Part shown: one piece after another, positions 14,411 through 22,900 of the stretch
Numbering within the stretch: the first letter of the stretch is position 1
How the letters are laid out: every line of letters starts with the position of its first letter
The notes under the pieces: generated by a model
What the model was told of the DNA's origin: nothing
Databases searched by the model: none
Seen by the model: only the letters and a program-made list of their open reading frames with translations
NCBI RefSeq assembly: GCF_947253065.1
Contig: NZ_CAMXWS010000026.1
Coordinates: 1-26,771 of the forward strand
From: an uncultured Corynebacterium sp.
GTDB lineage: Bacteria > Actinomycetota > Actinomycetes > Mycobacteriales > Mycobacteriaceae
Direction: 5' to 3'
Length of the DNA stretch: 26,771 nucleotides
Program-made: the position numbers and the translations under genes

Positions 14411-16318
14411 GTGACTTCGAAAACGTCAGGTAGGCGACCGGCCCGTGAGGGAGGGGCGAAGCGAGCGTGGCCGAAGCGCGCGATCGCGCTGTTCGGTCTC
14501 ATTTTGATCGCGACATATGCTCTGGTCTTCCTCACCGGGGACCGTGAAGCATCCCCGAAACTGGGCATTGACCTTCGCGGTGGTACCCGCGTCACGCTCG
14601 TGCCGCAGGGTGAAGAGCCGACCTCTGATCAGCTGAATCAGGCGCGCACCATTCTGGAGAACCGCGTCAACGGCATGGGTGTTTCTGACGCTTCTGTCGT
14701 GGTGGATGGCAACACCCTTGTCATCACCGTTTCGGGTGAGGATTCGGCGGAGGTCCGCAATATTGGTCAGACATCGCAGCTGATGTTCCGTCCGGTCGCA
14801 CAGCCTTCGCAGCAGGTCGACCAGGCGAACTTCCCGAACGTGCTGCAGGATATGGCCAACCGCTGGGTTGAGTACCGCGTGATCACGCCTGAGGATGCAA
14901 AGACGGCGATGACCAACTTCGCGGATGCTTATAACCAGCAAGCAGAGGCGATGAAGAAGGCGCAGGAAGAGCAGGGCGAAGATGCCCAGCCGATCGCGAA
15001 TGTTGAGCCGATCGAGGCACCTGAAATCACTGCTGAGCCGAAGCCGGAGCCGGAGAACAGCCTTGAGTCTGCTGACTTCCGACAGGAGACTACGGCAATG
15101 CTCCGCGAGGACCGCCAGGCTGAGGACGAGACCAAGCTGCAGGCTGCTTCCTGGCTGATGAAGTGCCAGCCGGCAACCGAGGACAGCCCGGCACCTGTTG
15201 ATCCGTTGGCAGGCACCGACGACCCGAAGCGTCCGCTGGTGGCATGTGATTCGAATTCCGGCCAGGCACTGCTTTTGGATCCGGTTCCGCTGCTGCAGGG
15301 CGTTGAGGATCCGGACGGCCCGCGCCTGACGGGTAGCCAGATTGATACGAACCGCCCGATCACCGGTGGATTCAACACTCAGACTGGCCAGATGGAGATC
15401 AACTTCGCGTTCAAGCAGGACGGCGAGTTCAATGGTTCCTCTACCTGGGCGGCACTGACTGCGGAGATGCTCCAGCAGCAGATCGCGATCACACTGGATT
15501 CCCAGGTGATCTCCGCCCCGCAGATTCAGTCGCCGACTCCGGTGGGATCCGCTACTTCCATTACCGGCCAGTTCACTCAGGAAGAAGCTGAGGGGCTGGC
15601 AAATAACCTGCGCTACGGTGCGCTCCCGCTGTCTTTTGCTGGTGAGAATGGTGAGCCGGGCGGTACTGCACTGACCGTCCCGCCGTCACTGGGTACCGCA
15701 TCGCTGAAGGCAGGCTTTATCGCGGGTCTGGTTGGCCTGGCCATGGTGGCGATCTTCGTGTTCGTCTACTACCGCCTCTATGGCCTGATCTCCCTGTTCA
15801 CTCTGCTGTCCGCTGGTCTGCTGGTGTACGGCTCGCTCGTGCTGCTGGGTCGCTGGATCGGCTACACGCTCGACCTGTCGGGTGTTGCTGGTCTGATCAT
15901 CGGTATTGGTACGACGGCAGACTCCTTCGTGGTTCTCTACGAACGCATCAAGGACGAGGTGCGCCGGGGCAGAACCTTCCGCTCGGCAACGCTTAATGGT
16001 TGGGAGCGCGCGAAGGACACGATCATCACAGGCAACATGGTCACCCTCATCGGTGCAGTGATCATTTACTTCCTCGCTGTCGGCGAGGTTAAGGGCTTCG
16101 CCTTCACCATGGGCTTGACCACCATCTTCGACCTGCTGGTCACCTTCCTTGTCACCGCACCGCTGATGATCTTGGCGTCGCGCAGCAAGTTCTGGGCGAA
16201 GCCATCCGTCAACGGCATGGCCAAGGCTTTCGATGCTGGCCGCAACAAGAAAGTTTCCGCAAGCACCTCCAAGCGCGTAGCCGAGCCGGTTGCGGCTTCC
16301 AGCGAAGAGGAGAAATAG
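14411..16318 (+). CDS. secD: protein translocase subunit SecD
   Basis: A 635-residue membrane protein of the SecDF complex that uses the proton gradient to help pull preproteins out of SecYEG. TM1 is at about 24-42. A large extracytoplasmic head follows (about 43-430), with LGIDLRGGTRVTLVP (51-65), RVNGMGVSDA (85-94) and TLDSQVISAP (361-370). Five helices fill about 433-590. The transport-linked acidic residue is in GIGTTADSFVVLYERIKDE (Asp504). Between about 160 and 300 the head carries an Ala/Glu/Gln/Pro-rich insertion and two cysteines (Cys252, Cys279) that could pair. Actinobacterial SecD proteins commonly have such insertions. GTG start is supported by GAGGAG nine bases upstream. secF begins three bases after the stop. 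Confidence 0.96.
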   Translation: MTSKTSGRRPAREGGAKRAWPKRAIALFGLILIATYALVFLTGDREASPKLGIDLRGGTRVTLVPQGEEPTSDQLNQARTILENRVNGMGVSDASVVVDGNTLVITVSGEDSAEVRNIGQTSQLMFRPVAQPSQQVDQANFPNVLQDMANRWVEYRVITPEDAKTAMTNFADAYNQQAEAMKKAQEEQGEDAQPIANVEPIEAPEITAEPKPEPENSLESADFRQETTAMLREDRQAEDETKLQAASWLMKCQPATEDSPAPVDPLAGTDDPKRPLVACDSNSGQALLLDPVPLLQGVEDPDGPRLTGSQIDTNRPITGGFNTQTGQMEINFAFKQDGEFNGSSTWAALTAEMLQQQIAITLDSQVISAPQIQSPTPVGSATSITGQFTQEEAEGLANNLRYGALPLSFAGENGEPGGTALTVPPSLGTASLKAGFIAGLVGLAMVAIFVFVYYRLYGLISLFTLLSAGLLVYGSLVLLGRWIGYTLDLSGVAGLIIGIGTTADSFVVLYERIKDEVRRGRTFRSATLNGWERAKDTIITGNMVTLIGAVIIYFLAVGEVKGFAFTMGLTTIFDLLVTFLVTAPLMILASRSKFWAKPSVNGMAKAFDAGRNKKVSASTSKRVAEPVAASSEEEK

Positions 16319-16321
16319 AAC

Positions 16322-17542
16322 ATGAGCACCTCAACGAACGCTGCAACTTTGTCGACTGCTGAAGAAACAGAACTGAATGAAACCAAGGCGACGGGCACCG
16401 AGCGCCTGTACGAGGGCAAGGGCGCCATCGACTTCGTTGGTCGCTCGAAGCTGTGGTACGCCATCGCGATCGGCTTGGTGGTTATCTCCGCCGTGGCGAT
16501 GCTGCTGCGCGGCTTCAACCTCGGTATCGACTTCGAGGGCGGCACGAAGATGTCCATGCCTGCCGGCGAGCTCGTGGCAGAGCAAGTGGAGGACACCTTT
16601 GTCGATGCCACCGGTGTCACACCGGAGCTGACGCAGATCGTCGGTGCCGGCGATTCGCGCACACTCGAGATCAACTCCGAGCGTTTGACGCAGGAGCAGA
16701 TCGATGCCGCACGCGAGGCGATCTACACCGAGTACCAGCCGCTGGATTCCACCGGCCAGCCTTCGCCGGATGCGATTGGTGACTCCACGGTTTCTGAGTC
16801 CTGGGGTTCGACGATCACCAACCGCATGCTGTTGTCGATGGTGATCTTCCTGGTCGCTGCAGCCGTATACGTGGCGGTCCGCCTTCAGCGCAACATGGCG
16901 ATCGCAGCCATGGTGGCATTGCTTTTCGACGGCGTGGTCATCCTCGGCATCTACTCCCTGTTCGGTCTCGAGGTCACCCCAGCGATGATCATCGGTCTTC
17001 TGACCGTTCTGACGTTCTCGCTGTATGACACGGTGATCGTCTTTGACAAGGTCAAGGAAAATACCGAAGGCGTGCTTGATTCCCGCCGTTCTACTTACGC
17101 GGAGGAGACGAACCTCGCGGTGAATGAGACCTTGATGCGTTCTATCTCCACCTCGGTTATCTCGGCCCTGCCGATCATCGCGTTGATGATTGTGGCTGTG
17201 TGGCTCCTCGGTGTTGGTACCTTGCAGGACCTCGCCCTGATCCAGTTGATCGGTGTTGTCGAGGGCGTTATTTCCTCGCTGTTCCTCGCATCCTCGCTGC
17301 TGGTCACGCTGGTAAATTCGCAGCGCAAATACAAGGAGCACAACAAGAAGGTCGCGGAATTCCGCGCTGGCAAGGGCGAAGCAGCGCTTATCGACGCCGA
17401 CGTGGACTCCACCGACGCTGACTCCACCGCTGTTCCCGCTGGCAAGCGGACCGTGACCGTTCCGCACGCCGAGACGGAAACGACCCATGCGACGGAGCCG
17501 GGCCGCCAATCGACGGCGACGTGGCGTCCGAACCAGGGGTAG
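16322..17542 (+). CDS. secF: protein translocase subunit SecF
   Basis: A 406-residue partner of SecD. TM1 spans about 44-63 and is followed by the SecF signature FNLGIDFEGGTKM (65-77). A small extracytoplasmic domain (about 80-160) and five further helices follow between about 168 and 330. The conserved TM4 segment FSLYDTVIVFDKVKEN (232-247) holds the functionally important Asp. A cytoplasmic tail of about 75 residues (332-406), rich in Asp, Thr and Ala, is poorly conserved. The ribosome site GAGGAGAAA lies at the end of secD, and the three-base gap indicates coupled expression. Confidence 0.96.
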   Translation: MSTSTNAATLSTAEETELNETKATGTERLYEGKGAIDFVGRSKLWYAIAIGLVVISAVAMLLRGFNLGIDFEGGTKMSMPAGELVAEQVEDTFVDATGVTPELTQIVGAGDSRTLEINSERLTQEQIDAAREAIYTEYQPLDSTGQPSPDAIGDSTVSESWGSTITNRMLLSMVIFLVAAAVYVAVRLQRNMAIAAMVALLFDGVVILGIYSLFGLEVTPAMIIGLLTVLTFSLYDTVIVFDKVKENTEGVLDSRRSTYAEETNLAVNETLMRSISTSVISALPIIALMIVAVWLLGVGTLQDLALIQLIGVVEGVISSLFLASSLLVTLVNSQRKYKEHNKKVAEFRAGKGEAALIDADVDSTDADSTAVPAGKRTVTVPHAETETTHATEPGRQSTATWRPNQG

Positions 17543-17546
17543 AAAA

Positions 17547-17560
17547 GACTAAAAGTAGTC
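17547..17560 (+). repeat. short inverted repeat between secF and dciAE
   Basis: GACTA and TAGTC flank a four-base loop a few bases after the secF stop. It is weak and lacks a T-run, so read-through into dciAE is likely. Confidence 0.3.
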
Positions 17561-17594
17561 AACACAGTTGAGGAAATAGGGAAGAAGAATCACC

Positions 17595-19352
17595 GTGAGT
17601 CGCAAGCATCTGGTGCGCGTGGCCGCAGCCATCACCGCAGTGGCCACGCTCATGGCGGGCTGCTCTAGTGCGGATAAGGACCCGAAGGATCCGACTGCCC
17701 TGGACTATTTCGGCTACCAGCTTCCGGTTCCGTTGGTGACCACGAATGCGGCCACCAACCTCGGTGACTCGCTGAAGATGCAGCGCCTGTCCGGCCGGAT
17801 CTTCCCAGGCGCGTTCATTCCGGGTCCTTCGGGACAGCGCATCCCTAATACTGATCTGGTGTCCACTCAGGTTCTGCCCGGCCCGCAGCGCCAGGTGATT
17901 TACACCTTGTCGGATCAGGCTGAATTCTCTGATGGCGTCCCGGTGACGTGCGACGATTATGCTTTCGCATTCGCTGCGGGCTCTAACCCGGATGTTTTTT
18001 CCTCGCACATGCCGCAGATGCAGCAGGTTGAGCGGGTTGATTGCACTCCGGGATCCAAGCAGTTCACTGTTGTCTTCCAGCAGGGCAAGGGTGGACGTTG
18101 GCGGGAGCTCTTCGGTGCCGGCACTGTGCTTCCTGCTCACGCGATTGCCAAAAAGCTCGGAATGGAAACAGCGGATCTGACCGCTGGTTTGCAACAGGGC
18201 GACCAAGAGCTGCTTGGCCGTGCAGCGCATGTGTGGCGGTTCGGTTATGCCCTGGACAAATTCGATCCTGAACTCCAGGTCTCTTACGGCCCATTCAAGA
18301 TCGAGTCGGTCGGTGATGAAGGCGAGGTCGTCTTGGTCCCGAACGACAAGTATTACGGCGATGCCCCAGAGGTGTCCAAGATTGTCGTGTGGCCGTCCAC
18401 CAAGGATTCCGCTGAGCTCCAGGAAGCTGGCGCTTTGATGGTCGGTGACCTAAATGACTACAACCCGGAGTGGTACCAGGCGCCGCCTGAGCCAGACGAC
18501 GGTGCGAATGCCGATGATGTGCGTACGGGTAAGGACGGCAAGCAGGCCGACGAATCTGAGGCCAGCGAGGCAGGGGAGACCCCAGCATCCGACTCCGTGG
18601 ACCCCCAGTCCCCAGAAGCCCACCAGGAACTTCAGACCGTTATTGGTGAAATGACGGACACGCTCGTCTTCGCCGATGCTGGTCCGTGGGCGCTGAAGGA
18701 AAACCGTCAGGCCTTGGCGAAGTGTCTGGACCTGCGGGCGGTAGCGGCGGCGTCGTCAAGCGTTGCTGGCATTGAGATTCCGCCGTCTCCTGTGCACGTG
18801 CTCACGCACAATGACCCGATGTCGCGTCGTCTAGGTGATATCGCATACCCGCATCTGAATGTCGACATTGAGGGCGCACGCGTCGCGCAGGGCCTGGAGC
18901 TGCAGGTTGCGTACCCGGTGCCCAGCACGCGTTTCCACGCCATGGTTGAGGCCATGAAGAAGTCGTGCGAGCCGGCTGGCATCACCATTACGGATGTCAC
19001 CGGTAACGGCAAGACTCGTGCGGACCTGCTCTCCGAAGAACCCGTGTGGAATGAGATGGGTGAGCTTGACCGTGGCGGCAAGATCGATGCGTACATCGGT
19101 GCGGTTGATCCGATGATGGAATATGAATCCGCCACCTCTCGCTCGGAGGAACTGCGCAGCCTGCGTGCCGAGGAACGTCGCCTGTGGGACGAGGTTCCGT
19201 CGATCCCGCTCGCCCCGCAGCCACGCACGTTCATTGTGGATAACAGCATTAAAAATGTGGTGGTCTACACTGGCCCTGTCGGAATCGGCTGGAACATGGA
19301 CCGCTGGCACGTTCCCGGTCTGGAACCCACAACGGAGAAGAAAGACAACTAG
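17595..19352 (+). CDS. dciAE: family 5 solute-binding lipoprotein DciAE
   Basis: A 585-residue exported lipoprotein related to oligopeptide/dipeptide-binding proteins (SBP_bac_5). The signal peptide ends in the lipobox LMAGC, so Cys23 would be lipidated and the protein anchored outside the membrane. Family features include DQAEFSDGVPVTCDDYAFAF (107-126, the usual VKFSDGTPVTADDV region) and YGPFKIESVGD.GEVVLVPND.YYG (231-255). An acidic, Ser/Ala/Pro-rich low-complexity insertion (about 297-345) interrupts the fold. GTG 17595 has GGGAAGAAG upstream. It lies 52 bases after secF and six before apt; the order dciAE-apt-rel is the one described in C. glutamicum. No permease or ATPase gene accompanies it, so whether it serves an importer is unclear. 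Ligand unknown. Confidence 0.9.
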   Translation: MSRKHLVRVAAAITAVATLMAGCSSADKDPKDPTALDYFGYQLPVPLVTTNAATNLGDSLKMQRLSGRIFPGAFIPGPSGQRIPNTDLVSTQVLPGPQRQVIYTLSDQAEFSDGVPVTCDDYAFAFAAGSNPDVFSSHMPQMQQVERVDCTPGSKQFTVVFQQGKGGRWRELFGAGTVLPAHAIAKKLGMETADLTAGLQQGDQELLGRAAHVWRFGYALDKFDPELQVSYGPFKIESVGDEGEVVLVPNDKYYGDAPEVSKIVVWPSTKDSAELQEAGALMVGDLNDYNPEWYQAPPEPDDGANADDVRTGKDGKQADESEASEAGETPASDSVDPQSPEAHQELQTVIGEMTDTLVFADAGPWALKENRQALAKCLDLRAVAAASSSVAGIEIPPSPVHVLTHNDPMSRRLGDIAYPHLNVDIEGARVAQGLELQVAYPVPSTRFHAMVEAMKKSCEPAGITITDVTGNGKTRADLLSEEPVWNEMGELDRGGKIDAYIGAVDPMMEYESATSRSEELRSLRAEERRLWDEVPSIPLAPQPRTFIVDNSIKNVVVYTGPVGIGWNMDRWHVPGLEPTTEKKDN

Positions 19353-19358
19353 TAGACC

Positions 19359-19994
19359 GTGACTACTCCCGATCAACCGGATGGTTCGACTTTGCCTGCA
19401 CATTCGCCGAAAGAATCTGCTTTGAACGAACATGGGCCTGCCCCGAAGTACCTCAACGCGCGTGAAGCCCTCGCGGCGCGCATGCGTTATGTTCAGGACT
19501 TCCCGGAGAAGGGTGTCTTGTTCGAGGACCTCACGCCTGTGCTAGCTGATGGTGACGCACTGAAGGTGCTCATCGCCGAAATGGCCGAAGCATGCGGGAA
19601 CCTGGGCTCGGACATGATTGGTGGCCTGGATGCCCGTGGATTCCTGCTCGGCTCGGCCGTGGCTTTCGATCTTGGGCAGGGCATTTTGGCGATCCGCAAG
19701 AAGGGCAAGCTGCCCCCACCGGTGATCAGCCAGGAGTACTCGCTTGAATACGGCGAGGCCGCATTGGAAATCCCCGCTGAGGGCATGAACCTTGAAGGCA
19801 AACGCGTCGTGCTTGTCGACGATGTTTTGGCCACCGGCGGAACCCTCATGGCCGCACGCGAATTGATCGAACAGGCCGGTGGTGTTGTATCAGGTTGCGT
19901 AGTGGTTCTTGAGGTTGATGGCCTGGGTGGCCGCGAGCGTCTGGACGGCATTCCGCTGGTGGTTATCAACGGCGGCGAACGCGAATCGGCCTAG
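19359..19994 (+). CDS. apt: adenine phosphoribosyltransferase
   Basis: A cytosolic purine-salvage enzyme joining adenine and PRPP to give AMP. The PRPP-binding loop is VVLVDDVLATGGT (150-162). Other Apt landmarks are VQDFPEKGVLFEDLTPVL (45-62), LDARGFLLG (90-98, the flexible-base region) and IRKKGKLPPPVISQEY (112-127). At 211 residues it is about 25-30 longer than typical Apt; the extra residues are N-terminal (MTTPDQPDGSTLPAH..) and unlike the family. The GTG at 19359 lacks a ribosome site at normal spacing, so a downstream non-ATG start is possible; I found no clearly better one. It sits six bases after dciAE and 42 before rel, a stable trio in corynebacteria. Confidence 0.93.
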   Translation: MTTPDQPDGSTLPAHSPKESALNEHGPAPKYLNAREALAARMRYVQDFPEKGVLFEDLTPVLADGDALKVLIAEMAEACGNLGSDMIGGLDARGFLLGSAVAFDLGQGILAIRKKGKLPPPVISQEYSLEYGEAALEIPAEGMNLEGKRVVLVDDVLATGGTLMAARELIEQAGGVVSGCVVVLEVDGLGGRERLDGIPLVVINGGERESA

Positions 19995-20024
19995 CCTTCT
20001 GCTCACAACCACTACCCAGTGGCA

Positions 20025-20030
20025 TAAGGT
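20025..20030 (+). promoter_or_regulatory. -10 box for a possibly leaderless rel transcript
   Basis: TAAGGT ends six bases before the ATG at 20037. AAGGTGGG in the same place could instead act as a closely spaced ribosome site, so the two readings compete. Confidence 0.35.
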
Positions 20031-20036
20031 GGGTCC

Positions 20037-22310
20037 ATGACGTCTCAAGACAAACCGCAGCGGCGAACGGGCTCGTCGATGCGCAGTGTGTCTGCTCGGT
20101 TGGCCCGTTCCCTTACTGGTGGGCGCCCGAAGACGAATCCGGTGATCGAGCCACTGTTCTCGATTCACCGCAAATATCACCCAAAGGCCAGCGCGGAGGA
20201 TATCTCCCGCGCCTATGACACTGCTGAGCGCCTGCATGAGGGCGTGATGCGTAAATCGGGCGATCCCTACATCACGCACCCGCTCGCGGTGGCCACGATC
20301 TGTGCTGAGATCGGCATGGACACCACCACGATCATCGCCGCACTTTTGCACGACACGGTCGAGGACACCGACTATTCGCTGGAGGACCTCACCAATGACT
20401 TCGGCCCGGAGGTAGCACGGCTTGTCGACGGCGTGACAAAGCTGGACAAAGTCGCCCTCGGTGCCGCAGCTGAAGCCGAGACCATCCGCAAGATGATCGT
20501 GGCAATGTCGCAGGACCCACGGGTGTTGGTGATCAAGGTCGGCGACCGCCTGCACAATATGCGCACCATGCGCTTCTTGCCGCCGGAGAAGCAGCAGAAG
20601 AAAGCCCGTGAGACCCTGGAAGTCATCGCGCCCCTGGCCCACCGCCTGGGTATGGCCACGGTCAAGTGGGAACTTGAAGACCTCGCTTTCGCGATCCTGT
20701 ATCCAAAGAAGTACGAGGAGATCGTCCGTCTCGTCGCTGAGCGTGCACCGTCACGTGACCGTGCACTGCGGGAGATCACGAATGAGATTCAGGCTGAGCT
20801 GAAATCCAACGGCGTGAAGGCAGAGGTGATGGGCCGACCGAAGCATTACTGGTCGATCTATCAAAAGATGGTTGTCCGCGGCCGCGACTTCAACGAGATC
20901 TTCGATCTGGTGGGTATTCGCGTACTCGTGGATAATGTCAGCGACTGCTACGCCGCGATCGGTGTTGTCCATGCCCTGTACTCGGCAATGCCGGGTCGTT
21001 TCAAGGACTACATCTCCAACCCCCGCTTCGGTGTGTATCAATCCCTGCACACCACGGTGATGACCGGTTCCGGCCGCCCGCTGGAAATCCAGGTGCGCAC
21101 CCACGAGATGCACTACAACGCCGAATTCGGTGTCGCTGCGCACTGGCGCTACAAGGAGACCAAGGGCTCTCACCGGGGCGACCAGGCTGAGCTGGACCAG
21201 ATGACGTGGATGCGACAGCTTTTGGACTGGCAAAAGGAAGCTGCTGACCCCAATGAGTTCCTTGACTCACTGCGTTATGACCTGACCTCGGCGCAGATCT
21301 TCTGTTTCACACCGAAGGGCGACGTGATCAATCTCCCGGCTGGGTCGACGCCGGTGGACTTTGCGTATTCCGTTCACACCGAGGTCGGCCACCGCTGTAT
21401 TGGTGCAAAAGTCAATGGAAAGCTCGTCGCACTCGAGTCCACTCTGAAATCCGGTGACCGCGTGGAGGTGTTCACCTCCAAGGACACGAATGCCGGTCCA
21501 TCTCGTGACTGGCAAGAATTCGTTGTATCCCCCCGCGCACGCAGCAAGATCCGTCAATGGTTCGCCAAGGAGCGCCGCGAGGAACACCTCGAAGCAGGTC
21601 GCGATGCCCTCGCCGCGGAGGTGCAACGCGGTGGTCTGCCCATGCACCGCCTTTTCACCGCGGATTCCATGCACAAGGTGGCAAAACAGCTCCACCATGA
21701 CGGTGTGGATGCGCTCTACACCGCGATCGGTTCTGGCCAGGTGTCTGCAAAGCACGTCGCCAGCCTGCTCATGGAGATGTACGGCGATGAGGACGATGCC
21801 GTCGATGCATTGGCATCGCGCACACCTATCGCTGAGCTGAAAGCACCAACGCGTACCGACGGCCCCGGCATCCTCGTCGAAGGTTCCCCCGACGTCATGG
21901 CCAAATTGGCCCGCTGCTGCCAGCCAGTTCCTGGCGACGAGATCTTCGGCTTTGTCACCCGTGGCGGGGGAGTCTCCGTCCACCGTGTTGACTGCACCAA
22001 TGCTGAAAAGCTCAAGCAGGAATCCGCCCGCCTGATCAATGTCGAGTGGGACTCCGGTTCCCGCCACGGTGCATCCCTGGCCACCATGCAGCTTGAAGCG
22101 TTGGATAAGCAAGGCTTGCTCGCTGAGCTCACACGCGTCCTCAACGACCAGAAGTTGCCCGTCATTGCCTTCAATCACCACTGCGCGGATGATCACGTTG
22201 CCACCGTGCGCTTCACCTTCCAGGTCTCTGACACCAAGCAGTTGGGCACTCTGATGAACCAGATCCGCAATATCGAGGGCGTTTTTGACGTCTACCGCGT
22301 CACCGCTTAA
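20037..22310 (+). CDS. rel: bifunctional (p)ppGpp synthetase/hydrolase Rel
   Basis: A 757-residue long RelA/SpoT homologue that makes (p)ppGpp from ATP and GTP/GDP during amino-acid starvation and also hydrolyses it. The HD hydrolase domain (about 45-200) keeps its metal ligands: His81 (THPLAV), His105-Asp106 (HDTVED) and Asp170 (VGDRLHN). The synthetase domain (about 250-370) has GIRVLVDN, the RFKD form of the RXKD motif (321-324) typical of bifunctional Rel rather than RelA, and YISNPRFGVYQSLHT (325-339). TGS (about 420-480), a Cys-Cys element (CCQPVPGDE, 627-635) and a C-terminal ACT domain (about 680-757) follow. Both catalytic halves look intact, so this should be the main alarmone enzyme of the cell. 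It is preceded by apt, and an inverted-repeat element follows it. Confidence 0.97.
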   Translation: MTSQDKPQRRTGSSMRSVSARLARSLTGGRPKTNPVIEPLFSIHRKYHPKASAEDISRAYDTAERLHEGVMRKSGDPYITHPLAVATICAEIGMDTTTIIAALLHDTVEDTDYSLEDLTNDFGPEVARLVDGVTKLDKVALGAAAEAETIRKMIVAMSQDPRVLVIKVGDRLHNMRTMRFLPPEKQQKKARETLEVIAPLAHRLGMATVKWELEDLAFAILYPKKYEEIVRLVAERAPSRDRALREITNEIQAELKSNGVKAEVMGRPKHYWSIYQKMVVRGRDFNEIFDLVGIRVLVDNVSDCYAAIGVVHALYSAMPGRFKDYISNPRFGVYQSLHTTVMTGSGRPLEIQVRTHEMHYNAEFGVAAHWRYKETKGSHRGDQAELDQMTWMRQLLDWQKEAADPNEFLDSLRYDLTSAQIFCFTPKGDVINLPAGSTPVDFAYSVHTEVGHRCIGAKVNGKLVALESTLKSGDRVEVFTSKDTNAGPSRDWQEFVVSPRARSKIRQWFAKERREEHLEAGRDALAAEVQRGGLPMHRLFTADSMHKVAKQLHHDGVDALYTAIGSGQVSAKHVASLLMEMYGDEDDAVDALASRTPIAELKAPTRTDGPGILVEGSPDVMAKLARCCQPVPGDEIFGFVTRGGGVSVHRVDCTNAEKLKQESARLINVEWDSGSRHGASLATMQLEALDKQGLLAELTRVLNDQKLPVIAFNHHCADDHVATVRFTFQVSDTKQLGTLMNQIRNIEGVFDVYRVTA

Positions 22311-22328
22311 ACGCTGTCAGCGGCTCGC

Positions 22329-22407
22329 GTGGATCTGGATTACACATCCGCCTAGATCCAGGCCTATTTCCCCAGGTCGGCATCAATGCGATGTAATCCA
22401 GATCCAC
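22329..22407. repeat. 16-base perfect inverted repeat with a third degenerate copy, downstream of rel
   Basis: GTGGATCTGGATTACA (22329-22344) is exactly complementary to 22392-22407, with a 47-base spacer. Inside the spacer CCTAGATCCAGG (22351-22362) is a near-copy of the right-arm core, so the left arm can pair either locally with it or with the distal arm. No T-run follows on either strand, which argues against a plain terminator. It starts 19 bases after the rel stop. Function unknown. Confidence 0.75.
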
Positions 22408-22443
22408 TCTTTCCTCAAGACCCCACTTTTTGGGCAAAACAAA

Positions 22444-22470
22444 AACCGCCGCGAATCAGTCGCGGCGGTT
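22444..22470 (-). terminator. intrinsic terminator of the small secreted protein gene
   Basis: AACCGCCGCGA and TCGCGGCGGTT form an 11-pair stem with a five-base loop. On the minus strand the stem is followed by TTTTTGTTTT. It lies about 30 bases after the stop at 22500. Confidence 0.9.
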
Positions 22471-22476
22471 GAAAGC

Positions 22477-22490
22477 GAGCTTAAAAGCTC
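22477..22490. repeat. GAGCTT/AAGCTC palindrome
   Basis: A 14-base inverted repeat (six-base arms, AA centre) between the stop of the minus-strand gene and its terminator. It may extend the 3' RNA structure. Confidence 0.4.
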
Positions 22491-22499
22491 AAGCCAGAA

Positions 22500-22859
22500 T
22501 TAGAACTTCACGTCGAAGTTCTTCTGAACGAAGGTGAGCAAGGTGCCGATAGCACCGAGAGCAGCGGTGAAGACAGCGATCCAAGAGGTGATCTTGGACG
22601 GGGAGATGTACCAGGTGCCGTCCTTGCGCTGCTCGTAGAACATGTCCTTAGCGGTCTGGGACGGACCCTCACCGTTGCTGGAGCTTCCCCCGTCCTTGCC
22701 CGGCTCGTCCTTGCCCGGCTCGTCCTTGCCCGGGTTCTGGTCTGCGACTGGAGCCGGCTTGGTGCCGTCCTCAGCTGCGAAAGCCGGAGCTGCGACGACG
22801 CCGGAGAAGGAAACGGTAGCAGCGGTTGCTGCGGCAAGGAGGCCCTTACGGATCTTCAT
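22500..22859 (-). CDS. small secreted PGKDE-repeat protein with C-terminal hydrophobic helix, unknown function
   Basis: A 119-residue protein I cannot assign. Visible are a Sec signal peptide (1-28, cleavage AFA/AED) and a Pro/Gly/Lys/Asp linker with three PGKDE-type repeats (43-57). A Ser/Gly-rich spacer follows, then the short polar segment MFYEQRKDGTWYISPSK (73-89) and a C-terminal hydrophobic or amphipathic helix (about 90-112, SWIAVFTAALGAIGTLLTFV) ending FDVKF. No sortase or choline motif is present. ATG 22859 is favoured: AAAGG lies eight bases upstream, a full promoter sits at 22901-22929, and the longer in-frame start at 22904 would lie within that -10. Its own promoter and strong terminator indicate a monocistronic, well-expressed gene. 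Size and design suggest a cell-envelope peptide, possibly in the mycomembrane (inference). Confidence 0.82.
   Translation of the reverse strand: MKIRKGLLAAATAATVSFSGVVAAPAFAAEDGTKPAPVADQNPGKDEPGKDEPGKDGGSSSNGEGPSQTAKDMFYEQRKDGTWYISPSKITSWIAVFTAALGAIGTLLTFVQKNFDVKF
22691..22735. repeat. three tandem 15-base units encoding PGKDE repeats
   Basis: CGTCCTTGCCCGGCT occurs twice exactly and a third time with one change, head to tail within the small secreted protein gene. Copy number could vary by slippage. Confidence 0.85.
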
Positions 22860-22900
22860 GAATAAACCTTTCAGAATGAAGCTCGTGATTGACGTGGAAC

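Noticed and set aside
16331..17509. 392-codon open frame on the minus strand opposite secF
   Set aside because: Product is Arg/His/Asp/Gln-rich without membrane segments or motifs, the usual signature of an antisense shadow of a membrane protein gene.
22329..22407. Ends of an insertion sequence
   Set aside because: The arms are only 47 bases apart, no transposase remnant lies between and no flanking target duplication is evident.
22691..22735. CRISPR-like repeats
   Set aside because: The units are head-to-tail without spacers and lie within a coding frame.
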